A stretch of DNA of 64,000 nucleotides from assembly GCA_037783415.1 (NCBI GenBank), contig JAZGTN010000024.1:682001-746000 (forward strand), written 5' to 3'. Shown one piece after another: positions 1 to 14,200 of the stretch. Under the pieces are notes generated by a model. It was not told the DNA's origin. It searched no databases and worked only from the letters and a program-made list of their open reading frames with translations. Made by a program: the position numbers and the translations under genes. The first letter of the stretch is position 1, and each line of letters begins with the position of its first letter. This stretch comes from Leptasterias polaris (Eukaryota > Echinodermata > Asteroidea > Forcipulatida > Asteriidae).

Positions 1-674
1 GTATGCTCCGGCGCGCTGTGTGCAATGTTGATGTCGAGTCACAGCGACCGCGAGCAGATTTCACTACGAAGTTGTAATCCTCTATAAAATCATGTTGTAA
101 TGAATCCATCGTTGTACTCCAACAAGCGAAAAACTAATCAAACTATTGTATTATTATATTGGTTTTACCTGGCACGCGTAAACAACGAGCACCGTAATAA
201 ACATGATTTTATCAACAGTGTAGTACGACGAGCAAGACTACACGCGGTTTTCTCAAACGCCCCAATATCAACATCAGTATACCTGGGGCGATTTGGTTAG
301 CAACTGACCATGGCTGGTTGCCAGTCTTCTAACACACATTGTCTACGTGTAAATCGAGGACACCAGCCTAATACTTATTACGCCCAATTAGGCTCTTCTA
401 TAGTGGGCGCGCGTTGTTTTCACCGGTAGTTTCGAAAAGGGCCTACGTATGCGCTGTTTCATGCACTTGAATTCGCACAAAAAGTCAGATACCGAATACA
501 TTTTAGTGATACGCGCTATGAAAATAAATAGGATTCAAGACACAACACGTACATTAAATGTTTTATTACTAGATATTTATAAAATCGTAAAGAACGAGGC
601 GATGATCGTATTGTCGTAATTTGATAAATAAATCGTACAAATTACGCCTAAATCGTAAATGTTGGCATCTCTGT
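1..674. other. No recognisable gene or repeat
   Basis: I find no exon with convincing splice sites and no repeat I can name here. Because the minus-strand gene leaves the exon at 1978 through a GTAAGT donor, this stretch is probably intron of that gene. Confidence 0.4.
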
Positions 675-1011
675 TATCCCAACCTGTGCCCTCGGACAGG
701 AGGATCAAGGGTTTTGAATATCCCAATCTGTACCCTCGGACAGGAGGATCAAGGGTTTTGAATATCCCAAACTGTACCCTCGGACAGGAGGATCAAAGGA
801 TTTGAATATCCCAATCTGTACCCTCGGACAGGAGGATCAAGGGTTCTGATTATCCCAATCTGTACCCTCGAACAGGAAGATCAAAGGTTTTGATGATCGC
901 AATCTGCACCCTTGGACAGGAGGATCAAAGGTTCTGATTATTCCAATCTGCACCCTTGGACAGGAGGATCAAGGGTTCGATTATCGCAACCTGTACCCTT
1001 GGACAGGAGGG
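675..1011. repeat. 44-bp minisatellite, about 7.7 copies
   Basis: Units begin with TATCCC-like sequence at 675, 719, 763, 807, 851, 895, 939 and 982, so the period is 44 bp (the last step is 43). The core contains a conserved CTCGGACAGGAGGATCAA segment. Copies diverge progressively rightwards (CTCGGA becomes CTTGGA), typical of a tandem array ageing at one edge. It lies downstream of the last visible exon of the minus-strand gene. Confidence 0.95.
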
Positions 1012-1334
1012 ATTTTTTGCTTGTGCGCTTGCATAGTCCACGTTACTAGGCATGATCGCAAGCGCAGAATTCGGCGGTAAGCAGAGCCATGGAATTGGGC
1101 CGTGAATGTTTAAAAACATGGAAGCTACAAAACAGCACAACGAGTAGGACTGATGCTGTATCCGAGCTGGCTACAGCATAAACTGTTGCTGAGGGTGTTG
1201 CTAAGGCTGTCCTGTACTTCAACGCACAATGATGCAGCGATCTAGCCGTAGCCCTAGCCGCCACTTCAGACACGGCTTAAGAGGGTTAGCCTAGACAACG
1301 CCTAGGAAATTACAGAAGGGCCTTAATGTCCTGT

Positions 1335-1522
1335 CAGTGCAACAAGGTCGTAACTCCAATTTTAGTTGTTTTTGCATAAATCACTTTTTAAGGTTTGAGG
1401 CGTTTTAAACAATCACTTTTACAGGTTATTGTAGACAAAAATAAAGCACCTTTTGTATATAGATTCTAACTCAATTTCACCAAATACGATATACATGTAG
1501 GAGATATGACCTTGTTGCACTG
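1335..1522. mobile_element. 188-bp TIR element (MITE, hAT-like ends)
   Basis: The ends are inverted copies: CAGTGCAACAAGGTCGTA on the left and, reversed, CAGTGCAACAAGGTCATA on the right, about 23 bp with 2 mismatches. CAG-type ends suggest a hAT-derived MITE, but no clear 8-bp target duplication is visible, so the superfamily is inference. Confidence 0.6.
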
Positions 1523-1977
1523 ATGCCACGATTTATAGACTCATATAGGTTGATGAGATTATTCAACCAGATAGTTTAAGCAATGACTGACTCTAAACCG
1601 AAACCTCTGAACCCTTATTAACAGACCAACATGTATTACACTCTTCAGTCTCCTGACGATGACTAGAGCAAGCTAGGCGAAACGTTGAGACCTATTAAGA
1701 ACACGCTCCGCGGCAGTGTAGTTAATAATGAGGAGTCCCCTTCGATCCACATAGCGAAAGTAGTAGTCCCGGTTGATTTCCCGCCCAGGTAGTAGTTTAT
1801 AAGCAGGACAGTTCTTTTCAAAAATAAACAGTCTCCCGAATTCTGAATATTCTACTCCGCAGCAGCAGAATAATTAGCAAGACAAGTTCTCAAAGAACAT
1901 AACCTTCCTAACAAGTAGATATACACATGCTGTTACCGCAAACCAAATATACATAGATAGTTTAAGACGTGACTTAC

Positions 1978-2247
1978 CCTCTGTCATCCTCATGATATCA
2001 TCCAGTAGTTGAGTTTTGCCTCCTGTGTGTGCTATCACTTGATATAGTTCACTCATACCCCGCTTGCCTTTAGATCCACGACGCCTCCAGCAATCAAGCG
2101 CCTCAAATACCCTCTGCTGATTTGTTGATTTGAGATTTTCAATCTCAATAGTATCATAAGTAGATACATCTAGAGCCCTGACAACGTCTTTGAAGTCTAC
2201 CTCTCTCGACACTTTCAGGAGAATTTCATTGGTCACCAGTTGATGAG
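1978..2247 (-). CDS. Exon 10: death domain 5, gene continues beyond window
   Basis: 270 nt, acceptor AATCACAG, donor GTAAGT, phase 1 to 1. It encodes FKDVVRALDVSTYDTIEIEN, QRVFEALDCWRRRG and GKTQLLDDIMRM. This is the most divergent domain of the five but keeps the helix pattern and the ALDCW core motif. The phase-1 donor implies at least one more exon to the left of position 1978, probably outside the window. Confidence 0.82.
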
Positions 2248-5200
2248 CTGTGATTATTGGAATAAGGACAGAGTTTCAGTCAAACCCTGTCATGAACATT
2301 TTGCAAGAGGCATTTGCTGTACGATTATTCAACAAATACAGTGCACAGCAGTCAATCCCCATGAGACAGGGATGTGATAGGCTGTTGAATAAAAACCTGA
2401 ACTCTGAGCACAAAGCACTAAAAATCTTGCGAGCTTGAAAAACTTGTGAGCGCAAAGCCCACTAATAACATTTATCTTTGGTTTTGTAAGAGCCCTACAA
2501 TCTGGAGCGTTGTGTATCGTTTTTATCTTCATTTTTTAACGAATTTGATCTTAAGTAAAGATAAAAAATAGACAAATAATTTCTTTTTTGAAGGGGAGGT
2601 GTTAATAAAACCCTGGATTTCCGGTTAAAAATGGAGAAATCACATCCCTGATGGTTCAGCAGACTGAACGTTTTGCAAAATGTTTAGGTACTGTAATTTC
2701 CTGCGAATAAGACGCGTCTTATCTGACTTTTTAGACCACAAAATCATCACTGCACCTTGTATTCCAGTGCACCTTGTCTGATGTCGCTTAAGATCAAAAT
2801 GCCCGCGGCCGACGTGCAAATAATCTAGGCCCTATTTAATGTAGCTGCGGAGAGGTTAATAATGCGGTCGCCAACCATCAACTCACCACGCATTGTTGAC
2901 ATAGTACATATTGTTATGAGACCCTAATGCGTGTATATGTGGTTACGTGGGTACAGCACACGCTGTCAATCATTCTCTGTGTGTAAGTCCGTTGACCCTA
3001 GTGGGCGGCGCTAATCCGTTGTGAAGGATCTAGAATGATCTAGGAGGTTTGAAGTTAGTTTTAGTACTTTCCAGAAAACATCACAAATCCTTTATATACG
3101 GGCTGGGGATAAATCTTTGACAGGACACAAATACTCAGACTGGTGGAAGTACGACTTCTGTGATTGTTTTTCAACTCGTTGGAGGAGCTTGTGATAGAGT
3201 TCGCCTTTGACCGAGTGCAGTTAAAGAGCTTAATTAAATTCCGGAAAAGACATTTTCAAACTTAATCTACAGTTCGGTATTTTGGGGTCTTCTTCCCCAT
3301 ATTTTGTGGCGGGTGTCAGATTGTGTACCCGTTGTTGCTTCGTCTTCTTCTGGACATTTTGTCGGAGTGAGTTTACCCCGCGATAGCTCATAGTCACATC
3401 GGCAAAGAACTGATTTACCGCCCCTGGAGTTGATTGTTTTAGAGCCAGTGTATGTGATCCTCGCTGTATCTTCTGTTGCTGTGATCCTTGCCTGTATTTC
3501 ATCCAGGTTGACGTATTAGCCCGTAAGATACTTATTTTGTATAAGAACCATTTTAAATGTACACTTGTTTCACGCAATCATTGTACGTTTGTTAAACCAA
3601 ATCGGTAACTGAAGTGGTTGATAGTTTTATCATTAAATCACTTTGATTCTGTGTTCTTTACATCAGTGTCACCTTGTTTGATCTCTTTGTTGCATCTGAG
3701 GAAATTCAGGCTTTTTGAGTGATTTATATTCACGGATAGTTTGGAGTTTTTTGGATCATAACAATATCAATGCTCAACTCTCCAGACAATGTCACCAGAT
3801 TTTCATTCCGACAATGACGCAATGTGTTGAGCCGCCTTTGTGGCCACATGTCCCTATACATAACGACCGTGAATTCATTCCAACAATGCAGCAACGTGTT
3901 CATCCCTTCCTTTATGGCCGCGATTTCGTACCGAAAATACTGCATTCAGATTTATCTAAACGTTTGCCGAACGCATTCACCCAACCTCTATTGTGTGAAC
4001 GGTGAACAACAGAAACCCCAATAATGTCACGTCCCCATCGGAATAGACTTGGTTCCAAGTCTGTGATCGTGGTTTTTAGTTGTCCTAATAGCCGATATAT
4101 TATTGGCTGAAACAGCGCCCTCTTGTGGATAAACCTCCGTCTTGAACCGAGTTAGAGCGCGTGATAGCCAATCTGCAGGGGGAATTTTGCGTGGCCGATG
4201 CAGAGAAATAACCGCAGTCTCAGACTTGAAATCAAGTTTACCATCGGAATGGCAGGAGATTATTTTCAGAGCCGTATGGTAGCGCCCTCTGTTGAATAAA
4301 CTCCCTTCAGCCCTGTGGTGGCGCCCTCTGTTGGTTAAACTCCCTTCAATTCCATGTGACACACGGGAGAAAGAATCTCCTGAAAATGCCGCTGAACGGT
4401 AGGTTGGTTTCAGTTTACAATGAACTTTTCTACATGTCTCTACATGTTTCAAGCACACGTGATTTCTATTTATTCACGTGTTGATTAGCGTGATACTTTT
4501 AGGGTAACAAAATGACCCCTTTTTGGCGATGTACCAATACGGTCTGCTGTTTGCAGTCAAAGGTGCATGTAAGATCATGCGCCTTGTGCGGCAGTGTGCC
4601 TTGTCTGTTGACGCTTGATTTTTTTGGGGTAATTTCACGGCCCTGCGCCTTGTACGCCCCGCGTCTTATCCGCAGGAAATTACGGTACATCAAATGTCTG
4701 TTCTAATTGCAGCCACGAATTACAAAGATTTTCACAGGTTAGTTTCCAAATACACATGGTATCTCAGTATTTTTAGATCCCATAAGAGAGGGTCTCCAAG
4801 GGGTCACTCATTTTCCAATAGTTGGAGTCCTCATGGAAGTGGGGAAAGAAAATTACAAGTCTCTGACCTCACATTAAAATGGTGTTAAATGTCATTTTCA
4901 TTTAATACTCTTTCAGAGCGAAATTTGAAACAAGACATCATTGGATATCAACAGGAAGTGTGTCTGCACAATCCACAGAGGAATTTTTGCGTCTTGTCAA
5001 AATGGGTCAAATCAATGACTTTTTAACTTGAAATCATAAAAATTCAGAAATGTACACACCTATATTTGAAATGTGATGTCACTGGATGTTTTTGAATGTT
5101 GCGTGACATTTTACACCGCTTAAACATGAGCTTAGAGACTTGTCTTTTATCCCCTTTCTCGTCTTTTTTGAAAATTGAGTGCATACCTCAAAACTGAAAT

Positions 5201-8200
5201 TTGACCATTGAGCCCCTCTTTAATTATAAAGAGCTGATGTATTTATAAGTTACAAATCAGCAACAGCAACAAAATAACTAAACTTGATCATCACTTACCT
5301 TTAGGTCTTGGCTCTCTATGTAAGTCATCACTCCCGTCAATCAAGCGCTGCTTATGTTCCTTCAGTTCTGGTTTCCGGAAAACATTTGCTATGCTGTCCA
5401 GACCACACTCATCCAGTGCTCTTAATAGCTTTTCCAACCTATCAGACTGGTAGTCATGAAGCTCCCTCCATAACTTCAGCATCCTGAGGCCGCTGTCACC
5501 TCCTCCAGGAATGTCTTTGAGCTCTGCATCACTGAGACCCAAACATTCTCCTAGGACTTTCCATCTATCCTCGACTAACATTGCAATTTTGTCCAACATT
5601 TCATCGGTCACTCCTAAACATCAAACAGACATATAAGTTTGTGATTGAAACCCTAAAAAGTAGGTTCTGAAAAAGCCAGTTCTGAAAGAGCCAGTTCTAA
5701 AAGAACCAGTTCTGAAAGAACCAGTTATGAAAGAACCAGTTCTGAAAGAACCAGCTCTGAAAGAACCAGTTCAAAAAGAACAATTTCTAAAACAACCAGT
5801 TTTGAAAGAACCAGCCGTCGATTTCACCAAACTCTTCCTAACTTAGGACTAGTCCTAGGCAATGCTAAGAGATAGGACTAGTCTTAAGTTAGGACGAGTT
5901 ACTGGTCCTAACTCAAGATGGGATTAATCCTAGCGTTTCGTGAAATCGGCTGCAGGGTGAGGCTTCTATTTGCATGCTCTTCCAATTTCCAGGAGAACCT
6001 CCTTCAACATTTAATTGTAAATGAGAAAAAACCCAAAGACAAGATAGGATAACAACAAAAGCAATACTGGGTTCTTATATAGCGCACACATCCTGGTAGC
6101 TATTCTCAAGGTGATTTAAGACATTATTATCCCTGTTCATGAAACATTCCCAACTCAAGCTGCTCACATTATCCATGCTGAGGGGTTAACTCAACACAGC
6201 ACCCTCGCTGCCCTTGCAGGTTCCCATTTATACACCTGGTTTAAGAGAAGCAATTTATGGTGGAGTGTCTTGCTCAAAGACACAAGTGTGCCTTCGAACC
6301 CACACTCCGACAAACAGGCCATCAGAAATTGAGTTCAATGTGCTAGACTGCTCAGCCATGACAAGTTACAATAATATACATGTGCGTACCTTGGACCAGG
6401 TCACTTGCAAGATCTTGCAGTCCAGTCTTCTTTAATCCTTTACTAAGAGCCCCGAGAACATCAATGTTTCTGTCCTGTCTCTTCCTCCATAACAGAAGCA
6501 TCTGGTACGGTTGCTTCTCCCTGGGGAATTTCTCCAAGTGACAAATATCGTTCCAAGACATTCCAAGACACTGGGCAAGTACCTTCCAATCGGTGTCAAT
6601 TCTTACGGCGAAGGATGACACGATTTCATCATCAAGTCCTGTAGATCAAGAACCAGATGATAAACACAATGAACAAATAAATTGTTAAGGAGTCCTTGTG
6701 TGTTTGAGCAATATAGCCTGTGCCAAATTTAACACTGCTGTTTACCCGTCTGGTAAGCAAATGTTTGTGCTTACTTTATTAGAAAAAAAAGTTTGCAAAC
6801 ATCTAAAAATGCTGCTACAGTACATGTAGACGTTGGATTCCAACTGCCTGTAGCCACCGGGCTAGCTCGGTGCTCTAGTGGTAAAACATCTTCTCTAGAA
6901 ATGCAGAGGTCGTGGGTTTGAATCCCACCCGATTGATTTATCTGTGTGTTTTTTTTCACAGAACTCAGGAAAGTACCGAGTATACAGCGCTTAATACACA
7001 TCGGTGTCAGGGTAAATTTAACATTTGGATTAGAACTCTGGATATTTGATATTTTACCCCTGGTCACTTTAAGCTCCAGTCGCCTTAATCCGCAGTTATG
7101 AAGGGCTCGGCTCAGCAATGTGATCTTGTCCGAGTTGTACGACTGCGCCATTCTCCAGGTGCCCAGCATCATGCGTACACGTGGTAAGAGATTGGAGTTT
7201 TTAGTCTCCATCCAGTCCAACTGGGCATCAGAGAAATTCAAATTGAAGCCTAAGGGCCGGCATTTTCCCTCAGTGATCTCATTGGATATCGTCATCAAAA
7301 GCTCCTCGTTTAATCCTACAAGAAGGTATTAATATTGTTAATCCATCATATCACATGCAGTTCTCATATAGCACTTCATGTATAGCACTATATCACAGAT
7401 CTTCTTCAAATAAGGCACTTTACCACGCCTAAAGGGTGTATTCATTGTTTTTTTCATAAAGGTATGCAGAGCTATGTTTGTATGTAAGACCCATTTACAT
7501 AGCATCTTATAACGATTTACAAGGTGATGCGGTGACTGCCGTCAACCATGCCAGAAAACACAGGGGCAAACTCCTTCTGGGTTCTTTTACATACATTTAC
7601 ACAGCACACAGGCACTACAGTTTTACGTTCCATCCAAAGGATGCAGCCAGCATGGTGAAGTGTCTTGCTTAAGGACACAAGACCAGGAATCAGAAGCACC
7701 AGAGCTTGAGCTCGGTGCGCTTGACCGCACAGCAATATCAAAAGTGAATTCAATTCTGCACTAAAACTGTCACAAACTGCACTCTACAAATGTATACATT
7801 TATTGCCACCATGTTTGTCTGATCCCCTGTCAACAATATCAATCATGACCATGGGCGTCAATCCAGGGGGGGGGGACAGGGGGTCACACGTCCCCCTCCC
7901 CACTTTTTGAAGGGTGGGGGACACTATGATTTGTCATCTCCAGATCAGACTAATACTAGTTCTAAACTATTATAGCTTCTCACGTTGCAAGCGAGGACTT
8001 AAAGAGCTATTGTATGTTTACTAACGGTGGCGCGTTTTTTGTAAAGACCTAACCCTGCTGCCGCCCAAAACCTCTCTGCCATTTACACACTGGGCTGCCA
8101 GAGAGTGGCCCCTATGTTCCATTGCTTTTTGTATTATAATAACAGCGACGATATTTCTTTGTGTGGGGCGATGTTTACTTTCGCTGGGCATTTGCTCATT

Positions 8201-11200
8201 ACCATTAACATCAAAATTATCCACAGTTTCAAGTTTTATAACGTTATGGTTTACTGTGACACTAAAAGGACTGTATCACCAACTTTTCAGTCTTGAGTTT
8301 TCACAAACAGACACTTTTTGATTTGCAATTTTTCACATTGAAGTCTACAAAGCACTTTTTGTCAAGAATTGCTGCACACAGACCTCGTTCGCGTATGTTT
8401 TCAAAGGGGGTAAGTGTATTAAAAAGTTTATCAATCATTAATTAATTTTACTATGATCAAAACGAACAGATACGCATGATTTGAGATCTCAACTTTCATG
8501 GTTGGTAAAATTAATGTCAAAGTTTATTTGGCAAACAGGCTCCGAAACATTGATTTAAAAACCAATTTAACTTCTTTTGCAGTTTTCTCCAAACATAAAA
8601 GTTTGGCTGCAAGAAAAAGAAGAAAAAAGAAGGGGGAAGGCAAGAGAAAGGGGAATTTGGAGAAAAGTAGCAAATTTGCGTTTATACTTTTTTCCCCGGC
8701 GGCATATTCCCATTCGCATTTTGGTTTTTCTTTAATCCCAAAATTACTCTTTTATGATATCTCAATTGTAATTTATTATTACATTTCATAAGCACTTGAA
8801 ACCAACGTGCCAATTCGTCCGTCGTTCCGGTACTAAGTTTTTTCCCCTTTTCAAGGGATTGCCGGACGAGTGTAAAGATACTACTGCACCTGATTTTGAG
8901 AAATGCCGGATAGTACTTTCCTTTAGTACGCATGAAACCTAATATGCTCCGACCAGATCCAAACACATGTCATCAAAGGTTCTTTCCTTTCCAATTTTTT
9001 AAAAAGTCGGCTATGTGCAGATATTTAAAAGGCCTGCAATCCTACCCTTTTTCAAATTACACGTCAAATTCATTACAGTTTTTAACAGTAATCTGATATA
9101 GATGATTTTTTATGTGACGCAAAACAAATGATTATCGGTAGGATCTGGGTTTGCCGTCCAATCATTCAAGGTTACACGTACATCCATATGCATATTGGTC
9201 TAGTTGATATGTGGGAGTTCAAATTGTATTTGAGTCTGTTGATGTTAGGCCCTTCATAATTTGTCCGGTAAAGCTAATAGATCGATATAGATCAAAAGTG
9301 CTTCAAAAGTGTGGCTATTTCTCAGTTTTAAAAGGGTGTTTTTAACATTGGTAAGAGTAAAAATATAAATGTTCACAGATTCACTTATAACTTACGTAGT
9401 ATAAAGATGGTCATGATGGGAAACTCCCTATGAAATATTTTTGCTTTAAATGCTATAGTTTTAGAGAAATGAGTAAAACAATTAGTTTTGATCTCAATAA
9501 GTCAAAAACTCGATGTTTGAAAACAGTGAAAACACTTAAGGTTTTCCCCCACTTTTTTCTGGTGATTGCAATGACCGATTGAGCTTAAACTTTCACAGGT
9601 TTGTTGTTTCATGTATGTGTTGGGATACACCAAGTGAGGATACTGGTCTTTGACATTTACCAAAAGTATAAACTCCCTTTAAGCGTATGGAGGTTTGCTT
9701 TTTCACCCCCGGAAAAGCCAAGTTTCAAAGCTTCCGGGGGCTTCCCCCACCAGAGCTTCGCCCTTGGACCCCACCAGGGGCTGTAACGCCGGCCCCTGGA
9801 CCCGACCCACTACATTGGGGGTTGTCCTAGACATAATCCTCCTGGGCACGCAGTTGCTGACAACGATGCTACTATTAAGTATGCAGGGAGTTTGTCATTG
9901 TACAATATAAAAATAAAAAACTGTTTTAAGATTCATCGGTAACAAAAATTCACAGGGACCCCGGTTAACATACATGAATATTGTCCATTGACAAACAGGG
10001 GGGGGGGGGGGGGGAGGGAGGAGATTGTCGAATATTAAACGTGTGTGTGTTTCAAGTTTAAGATTAATATATCAAGTATGTTGGACATTACTAATTAGTG
10101 TTTCTCGTTCTTTCTCTCTCTGAATCAAGTCTAAGCTTCATAACAATTTTATGTTAATATTTATAGCAAGGAGAGCTTGTCTAGGCCATTCAGACATACT
10201 AGAACCCTCCAAAAATTCCTAACACCCGCCAAGGGCTTCGCCCCTGAACCCCACCAAGGGCCCTTCAGCAGGCCCCTGGACCCCATGCCGTAAGTGCTCC
10301 TGCTATCCCCCCCACATTTCAAGACGGATTGACGCCCCTGATCATGACTAGTGATTTTCATTATGCCAAAATAGGACCCAACTATTTTCTACCGAGCTTT
10401 GATTTGATGACCTTGGTTTGATTGGGAAAAAAATAAAGATGGCTGCAACATGAAAAAGGTCCACATCACCGCTTGCATTGCCCACTTGCCGTTGTCCTTC
10501 ACAACAGAAACAAAGAATGCGTGGACAGAAATTGATACATGCATAGAGACATACCTTGCTCAAGTTCTTTTGCCAAGTCGTGCAGATTGCATGCCCTGCA
10601 GGCATTTGCAAGTCTTAAAATCTTGTCAAATCCCGTCTTTCGCTTCAGCCAGATTCTCAGCATTTGCTCCGTCTTATCTTTCTCAGAATGACACTTTCGG
10701 TCTATGTGCTCCAAATCTTCATTGGTCAAGTACAGGTTGAATGCAATTGTTCTCCAATCTCGGTAAATTGCATTGGTCACTTCCTTCATCATGTCATCGT
10801 CCATATTTCCTAATTTAAGGACATAAATTTCCTTGCATTTATCTCAATGTGAAATCTGATGAATCGGGGGAGTGGAGTTGTAGGAAAATGAAAAGGTCTG
10901 GAAACTGAACATGAGCGAGCACAAAACCATAATCACAGAAGGAGCACACAGACGGAAAAATGCATCCTTGTGGAGCACTCTTTTGTTCTTTCCTTTGTCC
11001 CTGCACTTAACAGTTTCCCATAGACTTTGTACACAAATTTCCTTGTGGAGCACCCCGGTCTTTAGAAATTCCATGTGGAGTCCTTTTGTTTTCCCTTTTT
11101 TGTTTTGTCCTTGGTCTCCAGAAGGTACCGAAAGTGAGAGCAGAAAATTTAGCTTGTACATGTACAGAAAATATTGTACAGTACAATGAACAACACACCT

Positions 11201-14200
11201 CTGTTTATCAATACAGCCTTTTCCGGTAAAATGTTTTGGCCATGTTAACCCCTGACCTCTCACAATGTTCAGAATACTCTTTGCCAAAATGAAGGATTCA
11301 GAAGGAGGATTGCTTATCACAGGGTCAGGCATTCCAATCTTATCTAAATCCAAACAATTTGGTGTGGAGTGACATAGGAGGATTGAGGTCACCCATACTC
11401 GGCTGATCAGAATCGCCAGAGCTTGAGTCCGGTGCGCTTGACCGCTCAGACAAGACACCCCCCATGTACATGTAAAGTCATCTCTTTGTAGTCTTCTGTT
11501 TTTGTTCTCACCCAGTCTATCAGTGTCTATACATATTGATATTCAACGCACCTTTGTCCGAGAGACTATCTTTGGCTAGCTCGGGATCACTGTACCAATG
11601 TGCAGACTTGCTGGCCGAGGGCTCTGAGTCTGTTTTGCTGCTGAATTTACCCTTGATCTTGTTGACCAGACTGGATTTACCTTTGCCCTGCTCACTATAA
11701 CTAGAGAGCATCGTTGAATCCTCCAGCACGTCAAATCTATTATCTAAGGGTTTAATTCATAGAGAAACCAAAAAAAATTTAGTTTTGTTCGATTGAAAGA
11801 ACCAAAATTAATGCGTCTGTAGCAACCCAGGTCATGTGTGTATAGAGTCGTTGGCAATTGATTTCACCCTATGAAAAATCAGTATAACATATCTTGTGAT
11901 TACTTTGGTCGCTCATAAGGGTAAAACTGTTTTTCACGTGTATGAGCGTAGCGGAGGAGAATGACTTTCTAAATGCCACTGGGACTACAGTACAATTCTG
12001 CTATTTACAATGTACATACATTTGGCTGTACAAAACATGATTGTTGGCTCCCATTCTTTTCCACAAAACATATCCAACACCTGGCCAACGCCGACGTGCA
12101 ATTACCAGAGTAGAAGAATGTTTGTTAAAACTTATATGTTTTAAGTAACACTTATAAAAATACTGAACGAAATGTTTAGTTGCTTTTAAAATGACAAACA
12201 GGCGTTATTTTTCCATCGAATAGAAGAAAAAGCCAACTGTTATCTAAGTTTTGAATAAATCCACATTTCTAATGGACTTTACATTTCCACATGAGAGAGT
12301 GCAATGTCCAGCCATACTGGAAGGTACCAGATCGAGCAAAAAGGTCAAAAGAGGGCGCCGCAGATATGAAAACCACAAAAGGATCTAAGGATCACTCACA
12401 GGCAGCCAGCCATTTAAAAAGAACAATTGAAACGTAAAACTAACTCTTTACTTCCTTATTCTTTGGATGTTTAAAACTAAGCTTTTAAAGCATCGACATG
12501 GAAACCGTCTTCATTCAGGGTGCAGCAAATCGCTCAGCCGAACAAAATTCAAGGATCTTGCAGAGTGGTATTCTACTGCAGTACTGAAAATAGTCTCTAA
12601 ATTTTGCTCAATCACTTCAAGTCGGTATTAAAAAATCTTAAACTATCCTCTGGGCGTAACTTTTAGAACCTTTCAAAATAATATTTGTTTTTGAGAATTT
12701 ACAATTCTCACAATGAAACCCTGACTAAAAAATGTATAGTTGATAACAGTCGTTCTCATAAAAGGCACCCGATTTTGTTGTTCTCTTCTGAGAAGTTTTA
12801 CCATAAATAGGCCCGAACCTTGGCCATAAGCCACGGCTAATAATCGACCATGGGACTTGCCTCCCGTATGCCCAATCCAATGATAAACAAACATAGCAGC
12901 CTATCGATCTCTCGTAATCCTCGTTTGAACAACAAACGGAGGAAGGTCTGGAATCAGCAATGACAAAATAACACCCCGGTAAAAAGGGAGATTTCCGACA
13001 TGAATTCCAGTGCCCTTTGCTCCTCTTTGTAGGGAGGATACAAAGTATAGCTAGCACAATAGGTGCATGCTTGTGGATGCTGTTTTGTACAAATTGAAGT
13101 TACCTAACATGTTAACGACCACCTTACGGAAAGTCGGGGGACGACTCACGTGAATATAAATCATCGCTCATATCTCTCTTTCCTCCTTGTTGTTTGTTGG
13201 TCTTGTTCTCAGCATTTGAATGAGGGGATACCTTCTTTTGCCTGTTGTTGACAACAAAGAATGGCTCTGAAGCTTTCTTTCCCTTATGTTTGTTTTTCAC
13301 TTGGTATGGCTCCGTTGAAGCCTCCTCAGAAAGTTCCTCTGTTAGGACCAACAAAAAAATAAATAAAAAATGTACTCAAAGATTATGCGAGTCTCATGCA
13401 GATATTCCAGAAACACCATGACAAGTCTCTTTTCGTTCCCGCTATGTGTGTAATCGTCAAGGGTGTTTTACACGCACAACACAAATAAGCAAAACGATCT
13501 AACAGCTATTTGTATGTCCGTTGCATCCTCCGAAGCCAACTGGTTCAAGCACAACAAAAACAATAAATTTCATTTCTGCTTACCAAATTTGTTCTCCACG
13601 AGATCTTGTGGGATGATGTCCTCAACCCCGAGGTATTTGATGTTGGGTTTGGGTTTGACAGAATAAGAACCTTGGTAGCCTGGTTCATTCATATCACTCC
13701 CAGACTAAAATTAAACATACATAAAATAATTCTCCACGACTAACTGTCATCACAATCAAAATTTGTCAAATTATCCACCACTGGTTTCTTCAACTCTGTC
13801 AGGAAAGCAGCATACAAATCACATAACCTGTGTGTGTGGTACATATTTATTCACTTTATACCAGTATTCTGAAAAAACTTTCGTGCCGACCCACTGCATT
13901 TTTTTCAGAACTTGGAGCTACTTGAGTAACTGCAATGCCACCATTAAGGCGAAAGTACTTCCATTCACTCATTGTTTTTAAGAAAGGTATAACAAGCTTT
14001 AAGTTATGAGATCCATTATTTTTAAAGCATTTTGAAAAGTTTTACTAGATTCTGAAGCCCGATCTGCTGCCATCATACCAGAAATCTTAGAGGCAAACCC
14101 CTTCCTTTGACGACTAATAATAGTAATAATAACGGACATTTATATTGCAAAAAACCTACCTACCTGCATTTCATAACACACAAGATCAAGGGCTCTATGT

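Noticed and set aside
675..1011. CRISPR-like array
   Set aside because: Units are contiguous with no unique spacers and the genome is eukaryotic; it is a minisatellite.
6850..6945. Functional tRNA gene
   Set aside because: A good B box but a poor acceptor stem; it is probably a SINE head.
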